Assembly: GCA_023512835.1 (NCBI GenBank)
Contig: CM042088.1
Location: 57,905,579-57,969,578 of the forward strand
DNA length: 64,000 nucleotides
Reading direction: 5' to 3'
Origin: Taxillus chinensis
Taxonomy: Eukaryota > Streptophyta > Magnoliopsida > Santalales > Loranthaceae
This document shows, piece after piece, positions 22,584 through 33,655 of the stretch (positions are counted from its first letter, which is position 1; each line of letters opens with the position of its first letter). Made by a program: the position numbers and the translations under genes. Under the pieces are notes generated by a model, which worked only from the letters and a program-made list of their open reading frames with translations, had not been told where the DNA came from and did no database searches.

Positions 22584-24766
22584 TGTCACTCTCCCGAATT
22601 CCAGGGAACCCGGAACTAGGAACATGGCTTCCCCTTGCCCGCACCCGAAAGGTCAAGGGGATGGTGACTAGCACCAATGGAGACTACACCGCGGGTGCTA
22701 TCTCAAATATGCAACCCTATACAGTCATACATCAAGGGTAATCCTGTACTTTCCCATATATCATCATGCATACAATGAGTCAAACAGTCAAGGAGTGGGC
22801 GTCCTCCTGGAAGAAAGTCCTCCACTAGTCTCGGGTCACACCTGAAAAGGGTAAACAACAAGTAGGGGTGAGCGACAAGCTCAGTAGGTGACCCCAAAGC
22901 TCCACATCATGCAACACATACAAGTCTATGCTACATACTCTGTGTACTCGTGCACTGTGTAGTGTGCACAATCATTAGGACTCAGCCTGCAAACAAACAT
23001 CAGGACCTAGCCTGCCCACACAGGACAGCTTGTCCACGATCCTCAACAGGATCCCAGCTCAAGGGCACTCGGCCTACCACAGTGCTATATGCCCGGACAC
23101 AGTCGCCACACAGGCCTGCCATCGGCGCATATGCCTGCCACGGCACAGCGCAATATGCCCGGCCACAGTCGCCACACATGCCTGCCATCAGCGCATATGC
23201 CTGCCATGTCAACCACATAGCACCATCGGCGTATCACGGTGAGAACCCAAACAAGTCACGGAGTCCATGCTCCGATACCTCACACCAACATACTAACATT
23301 AGTATGGCATGTCATTCTCAACATTTCCTTTAGAACTATAGCCAGTCTTCACAAGTAAATCCTCAATCCTTGATTTATGAAGGAAGTACCCATAGCAGCT
23401 ATTTTCTTGAAATCAAAAGTCCCGGCATTGGGTTCCCATATCATAAATAAGATAATCTGATTTTTGGGGATTTTTCTGAGATGTCTAACCCCACTTTCCA
23501 AAAATTCACCACTACGAACTTTTGGGTTTTTCCGAGATTTTACACTAAAACCCAATTTTCACATTTTGAAAGAGTGGGAATTAATTTTTCTAGTATTTTT
23601 CTTTGAATCCAAATGGGGGGTATTTCGTTATTTACATTGTAACTTAAGTATAATACTTGAGGTGGTTTACAATGTAAATGTCCATGCGATGCGGTCAGAT
23701 TCTTTGCCAGGAACGCTTGCGAGATCAGCACTACGGAACGCTGCTGAAGATCACTGCTGCGGAACGCTGCTGCGGATCACTACTGTGGAGCGAAGCTACG
23801 GATCACTGCTACTGATCCGGACTAACTACTCCGGACTACTGATCCAGACTAACTGATTTGGGCTAACTGCTCCGGACTACTGATCCGGACTAACTTCTCC
23901 GGACTACTGATCCGGACTAACTGCTCCAGACTACTGATCCGGACTAACGAAGCTGCTGACTCCATAGCTGCTGACTACGAACTTCAACACTGCAATTCGC
24001 CAAGTTACTGTTCATCATCGTTTTTGGCCAAATTTTCGTCTGGAATCAACCCAGCAAACCCCAGGCACTCACAAACACGCGTTTTACTAAACAGAGTACA
24101 AAATTACGTACCCAAACTGATATAAATCAGTTCTTAACCACAGATTTTATGCTAAATCATCATATCTAACCCCAAAATTGGGTTTTTCCCCAAAACCTAG
24201 GGTTCATACTCAAAATCTTAAATCATGATAAATTCACGCATATTCCAAGACAGAATCGAGATAAGAGGTTCAAGGACACCTACCTGGAAGATTATTTGCG
24301 ATCCACGAGCTCCAATCGCCCCAAAATCGCCAAGTGAAGCTCTTCACCTTCTCTCTTTCTCTCTCTTGCTCAAACACGCACGCACCAAGCAAAATTAAAG
24401 GGATAATGCAGTTTCTTAAATATTTATACTGCTGCCAATAATTGGCCTCCCAGCAATAATTGATCTCCCGAACGCAATAATTGACCTCCCGAGGTCACGA
24501 ACTCCAAATTGAGCCCAATTACTGTCAAAACGCTCGAAATGACGAGCACAACACTAAATAGATATTATTACAGCCAAAAGACCGCCCAAATGCAAAGTCA
24601 ACTAATAAACCCCGAAAAGTCAACAATCGGGTCAAACGGGGCACCGACTCGAAATCGGGCCCAAGTACAGTCAAAATGCTCACATTGACGGCTACATTAC
24701 CGCCCAGATAGTTACATTTCCATAAAATGACTATCTCTCAAAACTACCCAAATACGAGTCTTTACA
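22584..24766 (-). mobile_element. Solo LTR, reverse orientation, 2.18 kb
   Basis: Plus-strand ends are TGTCACTCTCCCG and GAGTCTTTACA. The flanks are AGTAT (22579-22583) and GGTAT (24767-24771), a 5-bp target duplication with one transition. A second family copy is at 48567-50897. Minus orientation is inferred because, read reversed, it starts TGTAAAGACTCG, ends in a GTGACA terminus and carries GAGCTTGTCGCTCACCC. These parallel the plus-strand gypsy LTRs (TGTAATGACCCG, GAGCTGTGGTTGCTCACCC). No internal region is attached. Confidence 0.88.
23813..23960. repeat. Minisatellite inside the solo LTR
   Basis: Repeated ACTGATCCGGACTAACT / CTCCGGACT units, about 33 bp per period, roughly four periods. 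The same place in the sister LTR (49720-49920) has a different short repeat. Confidence 0.8.
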
Positions 24767-24771
24767 GGTAT

Positions 24772-24988
24772 GAAGGAGCACGCCGGAGCGATCTTGGAAG
24801 CCTCCTATCCGTTGGACATTGGGCGAGCGGGGAACATCTTGGTGAAGGTATTGCAGCCTGTAAGGAAGCGATGTCCAAATAGTTGTCATTGGGTGAGCGG
24901 GAGGGCATCGAGGTGAAGATGTACATCCTGCGGGGAAGCAATGTCAACAACTGCAACGAGGTTGTTGTGAGAATTTGGTGGAAGAGAA
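24772..24988 (+). other. Interior of the outer small LTR element, part 3, with polypurine tract
   Basis: Contains two imperfect ~70-bp tandem copies (CATTGGGCGAGCGGG near 24818 and CATTGGGTGAGCGGG near 24886). It ends in GGTGGAAGAGAA directly before the LTR, a likely polypurine tract. Confidence 0.65.
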
Positions 24989-25234
24989 TGTCACGCCTCA
25001 AGGATTTGGGATGCTTCTCAGTGGCACGATCCAGAAATGTATTCGTACTACTTGTAGGAGAGGGGCAGGTCGAAGCGTAGACGGTGCGCAGCAGAAGGCT
25101 CTAAGCAGTTCATGGAGGAGAATAGATGGAGCCCCTTCGGAGTTCAGACGTGCCGACCCGGTTGAATGCGGGGAGCATACCGCTAGTCAATGACTTGACG
25201 TTGAAGAAGGGATTTGGCTATCCTTACACAAACT

Positions 25235-26354
25235 TGAAAATCCCAGACACGCACTGAGAGCGGGGGTGAATCAGTGTATCATATCAATTTTCTCTTTTCC
25301 CTTTTATCCGTGATGATCACTTTAGTCAATTCCAGATTCTGTGAATGTATGCCAAATAAAAAGAAACAACAAAGACAAGGCACACAGCAATTACGTGGTT
25401 CACCTTACAATGAGTAAAGCTACATCCACAGCATGACCAGCAATCGGCTGATCACAGAATCTCCACTAACACTTTTGAATAGCACATTGCTATCTAAGGT
25501 TGACCACCTTACAATTTTTAGGGTTCACTACCCTTTAGGTTCACTACCCAATCTCAACAACAACCAAACCACACTGGTTCTGGTTTTTATAGAATATAAA
25601 TATAAGAATTTGGACACGGTTCGGGCACGATTTGGGCACTTCGGGCACTCGGCTCAGGCACTCAGGCATTCTGTTTGCCCATAACTTTCTCTACAGAGCT
25701 CAAAATGACTCGAGGTCAAAAGCAAAGTTATAGATATGGAAGTCCTCTATCTACTGGTAAAATGTGGTGCAATTTGGACACCATTTGGGCACATTTCGCA
25801 CACAATTTGGGCACTTCCGGCACTCGGCTCGGGCACTTAGGCACTCGGGCATTCTGTTTGCCCATAACTTTCTCTACAAAGCTCAAAACGACTTGAGGTC
25901 AAAAGCAAAGTTGTAGATATGGAAGTCATTTATCTACTAGTAAACTTTGGTGCAATTTAGACACCGTTTAGGCATGTTTCGGGCACTCGGCTCGGACTCT
26001 GGGGCATTCTGTTTGCCCATAACTTTCTCTACAGAGCTCAAAATGACTTAAGGTCAAAAGCAAGTTATAGATATTGAAATTCTCTATCTACTAGTAAAAT
26101 TTATTACCATTTGGACACCGTTCGAGCACATTTCGAGCATCGGGCGTTGGGCGCTCAGCGCTCGAGCATTCCTCAAAATGCTTCTCTGACCTCCTCTTTC
26201 AAATGGAACAATTTGACCTTGAATGAATGTATATCTCTATCTTCATTGTAAAGAGAAAAACCCCAAACAAAACCGTAGTTGACAAAACTGTGGTTAAGAA
26301 CAATGACAACACAAACAGCTATGCCAACACCTACAACTCACATTGGGAATAACA
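25235..26354. mobile_element. Solo LTR-like insertion, 1120 bp
   Basis: Starts TGAAAATCCCAGACACG and ends TTGGGAATAACA. It is flanked by a perfect 5-bp duplication AAACT (25230-25234, 26355-26359), exactly where the uninterrupted sister LTR (6776-7178) has one AAACT. TG...CA ends plus a 5-bp duplication fit a solo LTR. No primer-binding site or coding frame is present and the family was not identified. Confidence 0.75.
25610..26160. repeat. Tandem repeat, about 180-bp unit, within the 1120-bp insertion
   Basis: GCCCATAACTTTCTCTACAGAGCTCAAAATGACT-like blocks recur near 25678, 25859 and 26016. Each is followed by CAAAAGCAAAGTTATAGAT and a stretch of GGGCAC motifs. Confidence 0.85.
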
Positions 26355-26527
26355 AAACTGGTCTTGTGAAATTCAGTATGAGAACTGGAGTCATTCTCCT
26401 GATGAGCCCGATGGCAGGGAGAAATCAGTCTATGTGTGTTTTAACCCTCAAAGGCTAAACTTAGCGGACCATGTAGAAGAAAACTAAGTGTCGGGTTCAG
26501 AGGTGCAGAAAATCTAAACCCATGACA

Positions 26528-27842
26528 ATTTGCAGTTTTAATTATTTTTTTAGCTAAATTTTAACTTTAATCAGAAAGAAAAAAAATTGCTAATGAGAGA
26601 ATAATAAAATGAATTTGAGTATTATATTTAAAAAAAAGAACGCAAAATGATGGTACCATTTAAAATGGTCCAGACAGCAGGATGATCAGTGAATATAAAT
26701 ACTATTATGTAATTTGTTAAATAATATAAATAATATTATATTTAGATAGACCAAGGTTATTCTTTTAGCTTAAAGCTCGTTCTATGTTTTCATCTGAATC
26801 GTAGAAAATAATGTGTATGTTTTAAAAAATTATAATATTATAATTTATATGATTTTCAAAATTTCAAAATAATGATAAAATTATTAAATTTTTGATTAAT
26901 TTTAATCCGGTGAATATTTAAAAAAATAAAATTTACGAACAAAATATAAAAAAAAAACACACACACATATATATATATCAACTCAATAGATTATATGTGT
27001 GTGTATTTTATAATAGTCTCCTGGTCCCCCACAAATATTTACTATGATGTCTTTGAAAATGTACGAAGTGGATGCCATTCTCGTGTTTCCGATCTGGACC
27101 CAATCGCCTGCGGAATCATCAATTCTTTGATTCATCGAAGAAAACAAGAGTAAAAAATAAAATAAAATGAAAGGGGAATTTGGAATGAGAGGGGGGCGTG
27201 CAGGGAGCAATAAATAAATAAATAAGCGGAACAGAAGTTGACAATTCCTAAAAGGCAGGTAGGCGTATGGGCCGGGGAAGCACGATGGCGCAGGGTGGAC
27301 CATGAAGTTGCCCTTTTGTAGCTAAAGTCGTCATGTGAAATCTATTCCACACAAATCCCTTAATAATTATTTAATTATGAGGCCATCATGCTTGCATGCC
27401 ATGAGACCACGTGATTGGATTGCTCGTATTCATTTCTCTACGCCTTTCTCTGTGTGCGTCTCTTTCTCTCTCTCTCTCTCTGGAGAAAGGAGAGGCATGG
27501 GGAGGGACAGTGTCTTTCCCTCATGTTATGGGCCTCCTGAAAAAGACACGGTGGGGGTGGTGCAGAGACATACACTGGCAAGGTAGCTTCTGCGTCCACT
27601 CCAGCAACTGGTGCTGTACCCGGCTGGGTGACTTAATTTGCATTTAGTATATGACAGGAATGGCGATTTTTGCGCCACACCGTCCATTAAGAAGATCGAT
27701 CGACTTCTCACTTTTTGAAAGTTTGTCTGGCCCAACAATTTGCTGATGAATTCCTATTGTAGTTAATATGTAGCATTCCTTATTTAGCTCCATCCAAACC
27801 AAACAAAAAAGCAAACAATATACGGGGATAATCAACCTTTTG

Positions 27843-27873
<31 letters not shown>

Positions 27874-28981
27874 GTATAGTTAGATGATGAAAACCTTTAA
27901 TGTTAACCGTTAAATTAATATTCAATGATTCATATTATATTTTTATCTAGTGCGTAATTAAAAAAAGTATTACTATAAATCGAAGAGAGATATTTTTTTA
28001 ATAGATCCACCCTTGCAAATAGTTTTTATCTGCTATACAATTTGTTGTAATTATCTTTTAATAATAATACAAATTATTTTCACTATCAGACTGTCTTTCG
28101 CATTGATTTACTCTTTCAGTCTAAATTAGTGTTGTGCCAAAAGAGTTAGAAAGAGATTTAAAAAAGCCTATTCCCCCCCCCCCCAGGCGTCTAGCGGGGC
28201 AACAAAATGCCTATTCCCCCCGTTATAATAGTGTTCAGATTTAGAAGATCAAGATGAAACTATAGAATTTTGAAGGTTTTAGTGGTGAGGAGCTATATAG
28301 CTATGATACCATGTGGAAGTAGAACTAAACCACTTATGAAAATTTATAAATGATCTTAATTGGTTCTATAAAATGTTTGATTGATTCTAAAACCTCTTTA
28401 ATTGATTGTATACGGTTGAACAAAATATATAAAACATATAATATTAATAAAAATATATATAAATAAGACATTACAGATTATTTTACATAAACAAATATCA
28501 AAATATTGAATTAGAATTTTTTAATCATTCAAAACACAAATTAAATTATTTTTATTTATAAATAAATTATAAATTGTGAACAATTAAAATTTAAGGTTTG
28601 AAATTCCTAAATTTTAAAAACCTTAAATTTAGAATAAAAGTAACCATTTAGTTTTTTTAAAATACAAATAAGAGTTTAAATTACTATTTATTATTTAAGA
28701 ATCAAAATTTAACAAAAATTAGTATTAAAACTTTCATAATCAAACATCAAATTTTAAACCTTAAATCAAATTATAGTAATCTTATAATTCAACAAAAGTT
28801 TTAAACTTTGTATAAAATTATTAAAGCAATTCTAACATATTTAGCTATATTTGATTAGTTAAATCTATATTTAACTTGATACATATAACTTTAGCTAACA
28901 TCATCTCCAATGGTACCATTTTTTGTTTAAATTTATTTTCTCAAATTATCCTTCCAAAACCAAGTGAAAGGAATAAGTAGT
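26528..28981. other. Intergenic DNA, no recognised gene
   Basis: Mostly AT-rich. It includes a (CT)n run near 27464-27481, a TA microsatellite at 27848-27873, a C13-14 run near 28172, and a weak hairpin at 27489-27540. The stretch near 28890-28920 (ACATCATCTCCAATGG) resembles a MITE end. No coding evidence. Confidence 0.5.
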
Positions 28982-29134
28982 AACGGCTTTGCAATTCGTG
29001 ATATGAAGCTCACAGGTTCAATCACAAGCAGCCTGCGATTCTATCAAAACCTGCATACCCTCGATCTCTTCGATAATGGACTTACTAGCTCGCTGCCTTC
29101 TCTTGTTTGTCAAGACGATTTGAATAGCCTCTAA
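28982..29134 (+). pseudogene. Leucine-rich-repeat gene fragment, copy 1
   Basis: About 50 codons read as LRR: MKLTGSITSSL ... NLHTLDLFDNGLTSSLPS. This matches the plant extracellular LRR pattern LxGxIPxxLxxLxxLxxLDLxxN. It starts without an ATG context or signal peptide and ends in a stop, so it is a fragment of a receptor-like gene. A second, more damaged copy lies 130 bp downstream. Confidence 0.6.
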
Positions 29135-29263
29135 GGTTTGAAAAGATCAATGAGCAATCATGATGGAAGACTCCATTTGTAAAACTTTGAGAACTCCTCC
29201 TTCGGATTTATCAATAGGTTCATCGGAGTCACGTGCTAGAACTTGCAAGAGAATTGACTCTCG

Positions 29264-29395
29264 AGCTTTGCAATATGGAGCTCACAGGTTCAATCCCGAG
29301 GAGCCTCTGATTCCGTCAAAATCTTTAGACCCTCGATCTCTCTAGTAATGGACTTACTGACTTGATCCCTCCCAAATTACTCTCATTCTCAGGCT
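29264..29395 (+). pseudogene. Leucine-rich-repeat gene fragment, copy 2
   Basis: Repeats copy 1 (MELTGSIPRSL ... TLDLSSNGLTDLIPP) but with two in-frame stops. The nucleotide similarity of the two copies (AGCTCACAGGTTCAATC and CCCTCGATCTCT in both) shows duplication of a single fragment. Confidence 0.6.
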
Positions 29396-29500
29396 TAAGG
29401 TCATAGTAGACCATGCCAAGGCAGTGGAGCTTGTCAAGGGCAATGACGATCTCACTAGCCTAAAATTGGATCACGATAAGGGAGAAGATGGCTCTACCGA
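29383..29500 (-). pseudogene. Protein kinase fragment (AGC-type)
   Basis: On the minus strand, a piece of a Ser/Thr kinase catalytic domain is legible: ASEIVIALDKLHCLGMVY followed by YDLKPENE. This corresponds to the alpha-E helix and the catalytic loop YRDLKPEN. The conserved Arg of the loop is replaced by Tyr, an in-frame stop precedes ASEIV, and neither side extends into a kinase domain. The wording is closest to plant AGC-type kinases, a family-level inference. Confidence 0.6.
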
Positions 29501-29529
29501 GTAAGTTACGAGACTGAGCTATCACGGTG

Positions 29530-31264
29530 GGTGCGATTAGATTTTGAAAGGGTGGGAGTGTGAAAGCTAATTATAAATTTATGTATATTTACCTTAAATT
29601 AATGTTGAAGGTAAATTAACCTAATAATATAATCGTAGTGTTGAAATATATTTTATATGAAATTTAAACAAATTTAATTATAACTTTTGCTATAACTAGG
29701 CTTATTGTAGTTCTCTTAATACACTACATAACTTATATAGGCATCATGTAATGAATAATATATTTAGCTTTTCCTCAAAAATAAAAATAGTGTCATGTTT
29801 AGATTCTACAACATAGCCAAATCAGCCCAGTCCAACAAGCTCATGTGGGCTAAGGAAATTCTAGGCCATGACAACCAAAAAACTGGATCCTTTACTTATT
29901 TGTAACTATCTTATACTCTATTTGTAAGCCACGTTTGTTTTACGTTTGGATCCCAAGTGTATAATTGGGTAACTCAAAATGGTGAGCTAGCTCTGAATGC
30001 ATTATCGGTCAGAATCATGAACGAGAGAGGGCACGAGGGAGAAAATACTCGTAAAGTTATAATAATGTCTTGTTTTTGCTTTTATTTAATTCGTAACAAA
30101 GATAAGTATTTTTATATTGGCACTTGCAAGTGTTTAGTCTCTGAATTGTTGATATAAGTTGAGAGACTATGTGATTACAATTGACTTTTCTTTTTAATTC
30201 ATTATAGTTCAAAAGTTGTATTTGAAAATTTTCGTTTATTCAAACCTAAATTTTGGTTATCATTGATATGACATTGCACTCAATCATTCAATCTTTTTTT
30301 AATCTTTCATAACATTCATAATTTCATTATTTTTTATTTAATTATATCCATTAAATTTGTTAAAATTGTAAGATAATTATAATACATGGAATCATTCAAA
30401 CATTTTAAAAAGAGTTGCTTTATTATTAAAAATATTATAAAAGTTATAAGATTAAATTAAAAATATTAAATAAATACCAAAAAACATTGTCACCCTATTT
30501 TATCCTACCTTATAAGAACACACATGTTCAACTGCATTATTTTCACTTATTCTTTGTTTTTTTATATATATTTTAAATATATTTTTGATATTTAATTATG
30601 TATAAAATTAAACTTTTATGTTTATTTGTGTTCATGGCTATTAGTAATGTTGTTGATATTTTATAATTTATTTATTTAGACTTTAGTGTTTGATTCTTCG
30701 CTTTATTGATTGTGTTTTACTTTAAGGACGAAAGACTTTTTACCTTAAATACTTTTTATAGGAATTCACCCCTCAACAAAATCTAATCATATGTGATTTT
30801 GTTTTCTTACTTACATTAGCCGATCTTTTTTGTTATACCTTTATGCATTTCACCGCGCTTTTTATTAGAATTTTTATTGAATTTTAAATTTTAATAAAGT
30901 ATATAAAAATTAAAAAATTATTTAAATTTAAAACTATAAAATTATTAAATTTAAAATTATCTTTAAAACGGACAACTCGGGCCTATGTTTCATATTTCAA
31001 AATTTGAGCAAAGGACAAATGCATTCGTACAAAATCTAACAAGAACGTGTTTAATACTTTTAAGATGTAGACATTATTTAATAAAACTACATCTAGGGGC
31101 AACTCTAGTACATTTATTTAGGATGTTCAATATTTATTATAAATCTTAAATATAATATTACATAAAATGTTATTAAATCTTCATAGTTATATAAGTCCTT
31201 AAATATAACATCACTAAAAGAAATACAAGAAATTTCATAAAATCTTCCTGTGAGTATTCATAGT
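29530..31264. other. AT-rich intergenic DNA
   Basis: No coding frame with recognisable content. Short frames such as 29957-30157 lack any family signature. Confidence 0.5.
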
Positions 31265-32059
31265 TTAATATTGTTGCATAATATCTTCATTATCAATACT
31301 ATTAAATACATCACTTTCAATGTAATCAAATAACCATTCATCCGGTAATCTCTCATTCAATTGCGCAATTGATTCTTAATATATTTCATTGCCAAAAAAC
31401 TTCTTTTTATTGTTGCAGTCACAACGGTAAAGGTCAAAATATTTTACAAGCATATAAAATAATGGATATATGACATCCTTCTTCGTCTCTACCATCTTTC
31501 TAGCAAGCTCATCAATTTTATTTAGTTCTATAAATATGTCATTAGATTGCACATCAACAATGTAATTCTGAAGTTGAATGCCAAGTGTAATTCGGTCTAA
31601 TTTAGAAAAATCAGATGGATATAACTTTGCAAGATGAATCAACTTTTGCTTATCAAAACCAAAAAAAAAAGTTACTAGGATTCAAGCAAGCCATACAAAG
31701 TAGTAACTCTGTATTCGCCTCTGAAGAACAATTGTTGAACTCTTGAAGTTATATGTCTATGACTATATAGAATAACTCAACACGAAAATAATATGAATTT
31801 GTAATTTATGGGGTTTGGCATCGTAATCTCCCACCAACAACAAATATTTCATCCATGTTCAATATGAGAATATCATGTTTATCACAAAATAATGGCACTT
31901 CAGCTAATAGAGATTCTCAATCATTATCTCTCATCATCTATAGTCATTTCTTAGACATGTCAACAAGTGTTATAGGCCCCTTGCGAGGATTCTGGGGCAA
32001 CACCCCAAACGCTAAATTATTTTGAAGAAACTAAGCTGGAATATCGTTTGAAACATTGG

Positions 32060-32470
32060 TCGATGTGAAAAGCATAGTGGTGGTCAAGATCGACCAATGG
32101 AGATTTCAGAGTATGTGGTGCATGGTCGATGTGAGAATGATATGGTCGACATGGTTGACCTAGCCTACATTTGGTCGATGTCGATCTATAGAGAATCCAA
32201 AGAATTTTCTTCTGAGTTGGTCGATACGAGAATGACTTCTAATGTGTGGTCAATGTATGGTTAATATATCATGAAAATGGTTGAGGTTGACCTGTGGAGA
32301 TTCCAGAGAGTTTTTCGAAGGGTAGTTGACCTAGCTTAGTGTGGTCGACGTGTTCGATCTAGTTGTACATCAACCACATTTAAAAAGAAGTTGGACGACA
32401 TAGATGCTTGGTTGATGCAAGAAATGGTGGTCGATATGATCGATACCGGGGTGTTTTAGGTCAACATTGA
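32060..32470 (+). repeat. Degenerate GGTCGATGTG repeats in LTR
   Basis: The motif GGTCGAYRTG and its reverse GATCGACC recur roughly every 25-45 bp, with irregular spacing. Confidence 0.6.
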
Positions 32471-33014
32471 CCCTGTGACAACATATTTTTGATGTACATC
32501 CTTCTTTTCTGCAATTTTAGGTTTCTAGGTATTCTATTATGAAACATAGAGAGAGAGACCTTATTGTCTAATCATGGTTGAGGGTGGAAGGTGTCTAGCA
32601 AGGAGGAAGGTGTGTTCTTCGATTCGAAACCCTAAATTCCACCGAATTTGAAGTAGGGATTCTATACTTCTCTTGAATCTATCCTAGGGTTAGGTATTAA
32701 GGTTGATGATGTATATATATACATATAAATTCATATAGGTGTGACCTCTTATATGAATATTGGCCTTTAATGACATACTATGCGCATGATTATTTTGTAT
32801 GGTTATGGTTGGAGGACATTAAGGGTTAGTTTTGTAGTAGTTGATTAAAAAGAGATTCATGAGAAATGGAGGCCGTTAGGGTGTCTGTCGAGGCTAGGGG
32901 TACTGTCTATTTCGTGTCTACATTCTTCATGTTAGTTTTGCATTAGAGCTTCATAGGGAACCTTGAGGATCATATGAGGACGTATGGTTAGGAATTAGCG
33001 CTATGAGGCTTGTG

Positions 33015-33065
<51 letters not shown>

Positions 33066-33414
33066 TGAATATATGTGGCATTATTGGTTGAGACATATTA
33101 TCCTGAATTGTATATTGTATGGTTATACATACCATGTGGAGTGTTCTCGTTGCATGGATGGACATGTTAATTTGTGATATTGTGCTTTAAATTGTACTAT
33201 AAGATATTATGATGTGAGGCATGTGTCGATGAGAGCGGAAATCTGTGTGACCGTGGTAGCTTGTGTGGTTATTCTTAAGGTGCCTATGTGGCCGAGGTTG
33301 AGATTGAGGAGGTCATATGACTTGCTTATGTTTTGTTTGAGTTATTAGTACCCTAAAGTTAAAATGTTGATTATGAATTATTTATGTATTATTACCATGA
33401 CAATGCACTTATGT

Positions 33415-33610
33415 TGTAGAGACTCGTGTTTTGGTAGGTCTAGGAGATAATCCATACTAGTGGATCACATTATTTGAATAGTATTGTGCTCGACAAAATG
33501 AGCATTTTGATGGTAATTATGTCTAATTTGGAATCCAAGACCCAGGAGGTTAATTATGTAATTTGGGTGCTTATTAATTAATTAATTAAAGAAAATATAA
33601 ATAAGGAAAA

Positions 33611-33655
<45 letters not shown>

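Larger units (their letters stand above)
6776..26527 (+). mobile_element. Outer small non-autonomous LTR element, split by nested insertions
   Basis: Two same-orientation ~400-bp LTRs (6776-7178 and 24989-26527) flank everything between. After the 5' LTR comes a primer-binding site TGGTATCAAAGCC (7181-7193). Before the 3' LTR is a purine-rich tract GGTGGAAGAGAA. Once the nested gypsy element and solo LTRs are removed, its own interior is only about 394 bases (7179-7244, 22473-22583, 24772-24988) with no coding frame, so the original was about 1.2 kb. ATTT flanks both outer ends (6772-6775, 26528-26531), a possible degenerate target duplication. Confidence 0.8.
24989..26527 (+). repeat. 3' LTR of the outer small element, interrupted
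   Basis: Matches 6776-7178 over 24989-25234 and 26355-26527, starting TGTCACGCC and ending CCATGACA. A 1120-bp insertion splits it. Just right of the insertion it also has about 16 bases (around 26363-26378) absent from the 5' LTR. Confidence 0.85.

Noticed and set aside
25235..26354. CRISPR-like or satellite array from its ~180-bp repeats
   Set aside because: Eukaryotic context, only three degenerate units, and it lies inside an insertion with TG...CA ends and a 5-bp duplication.
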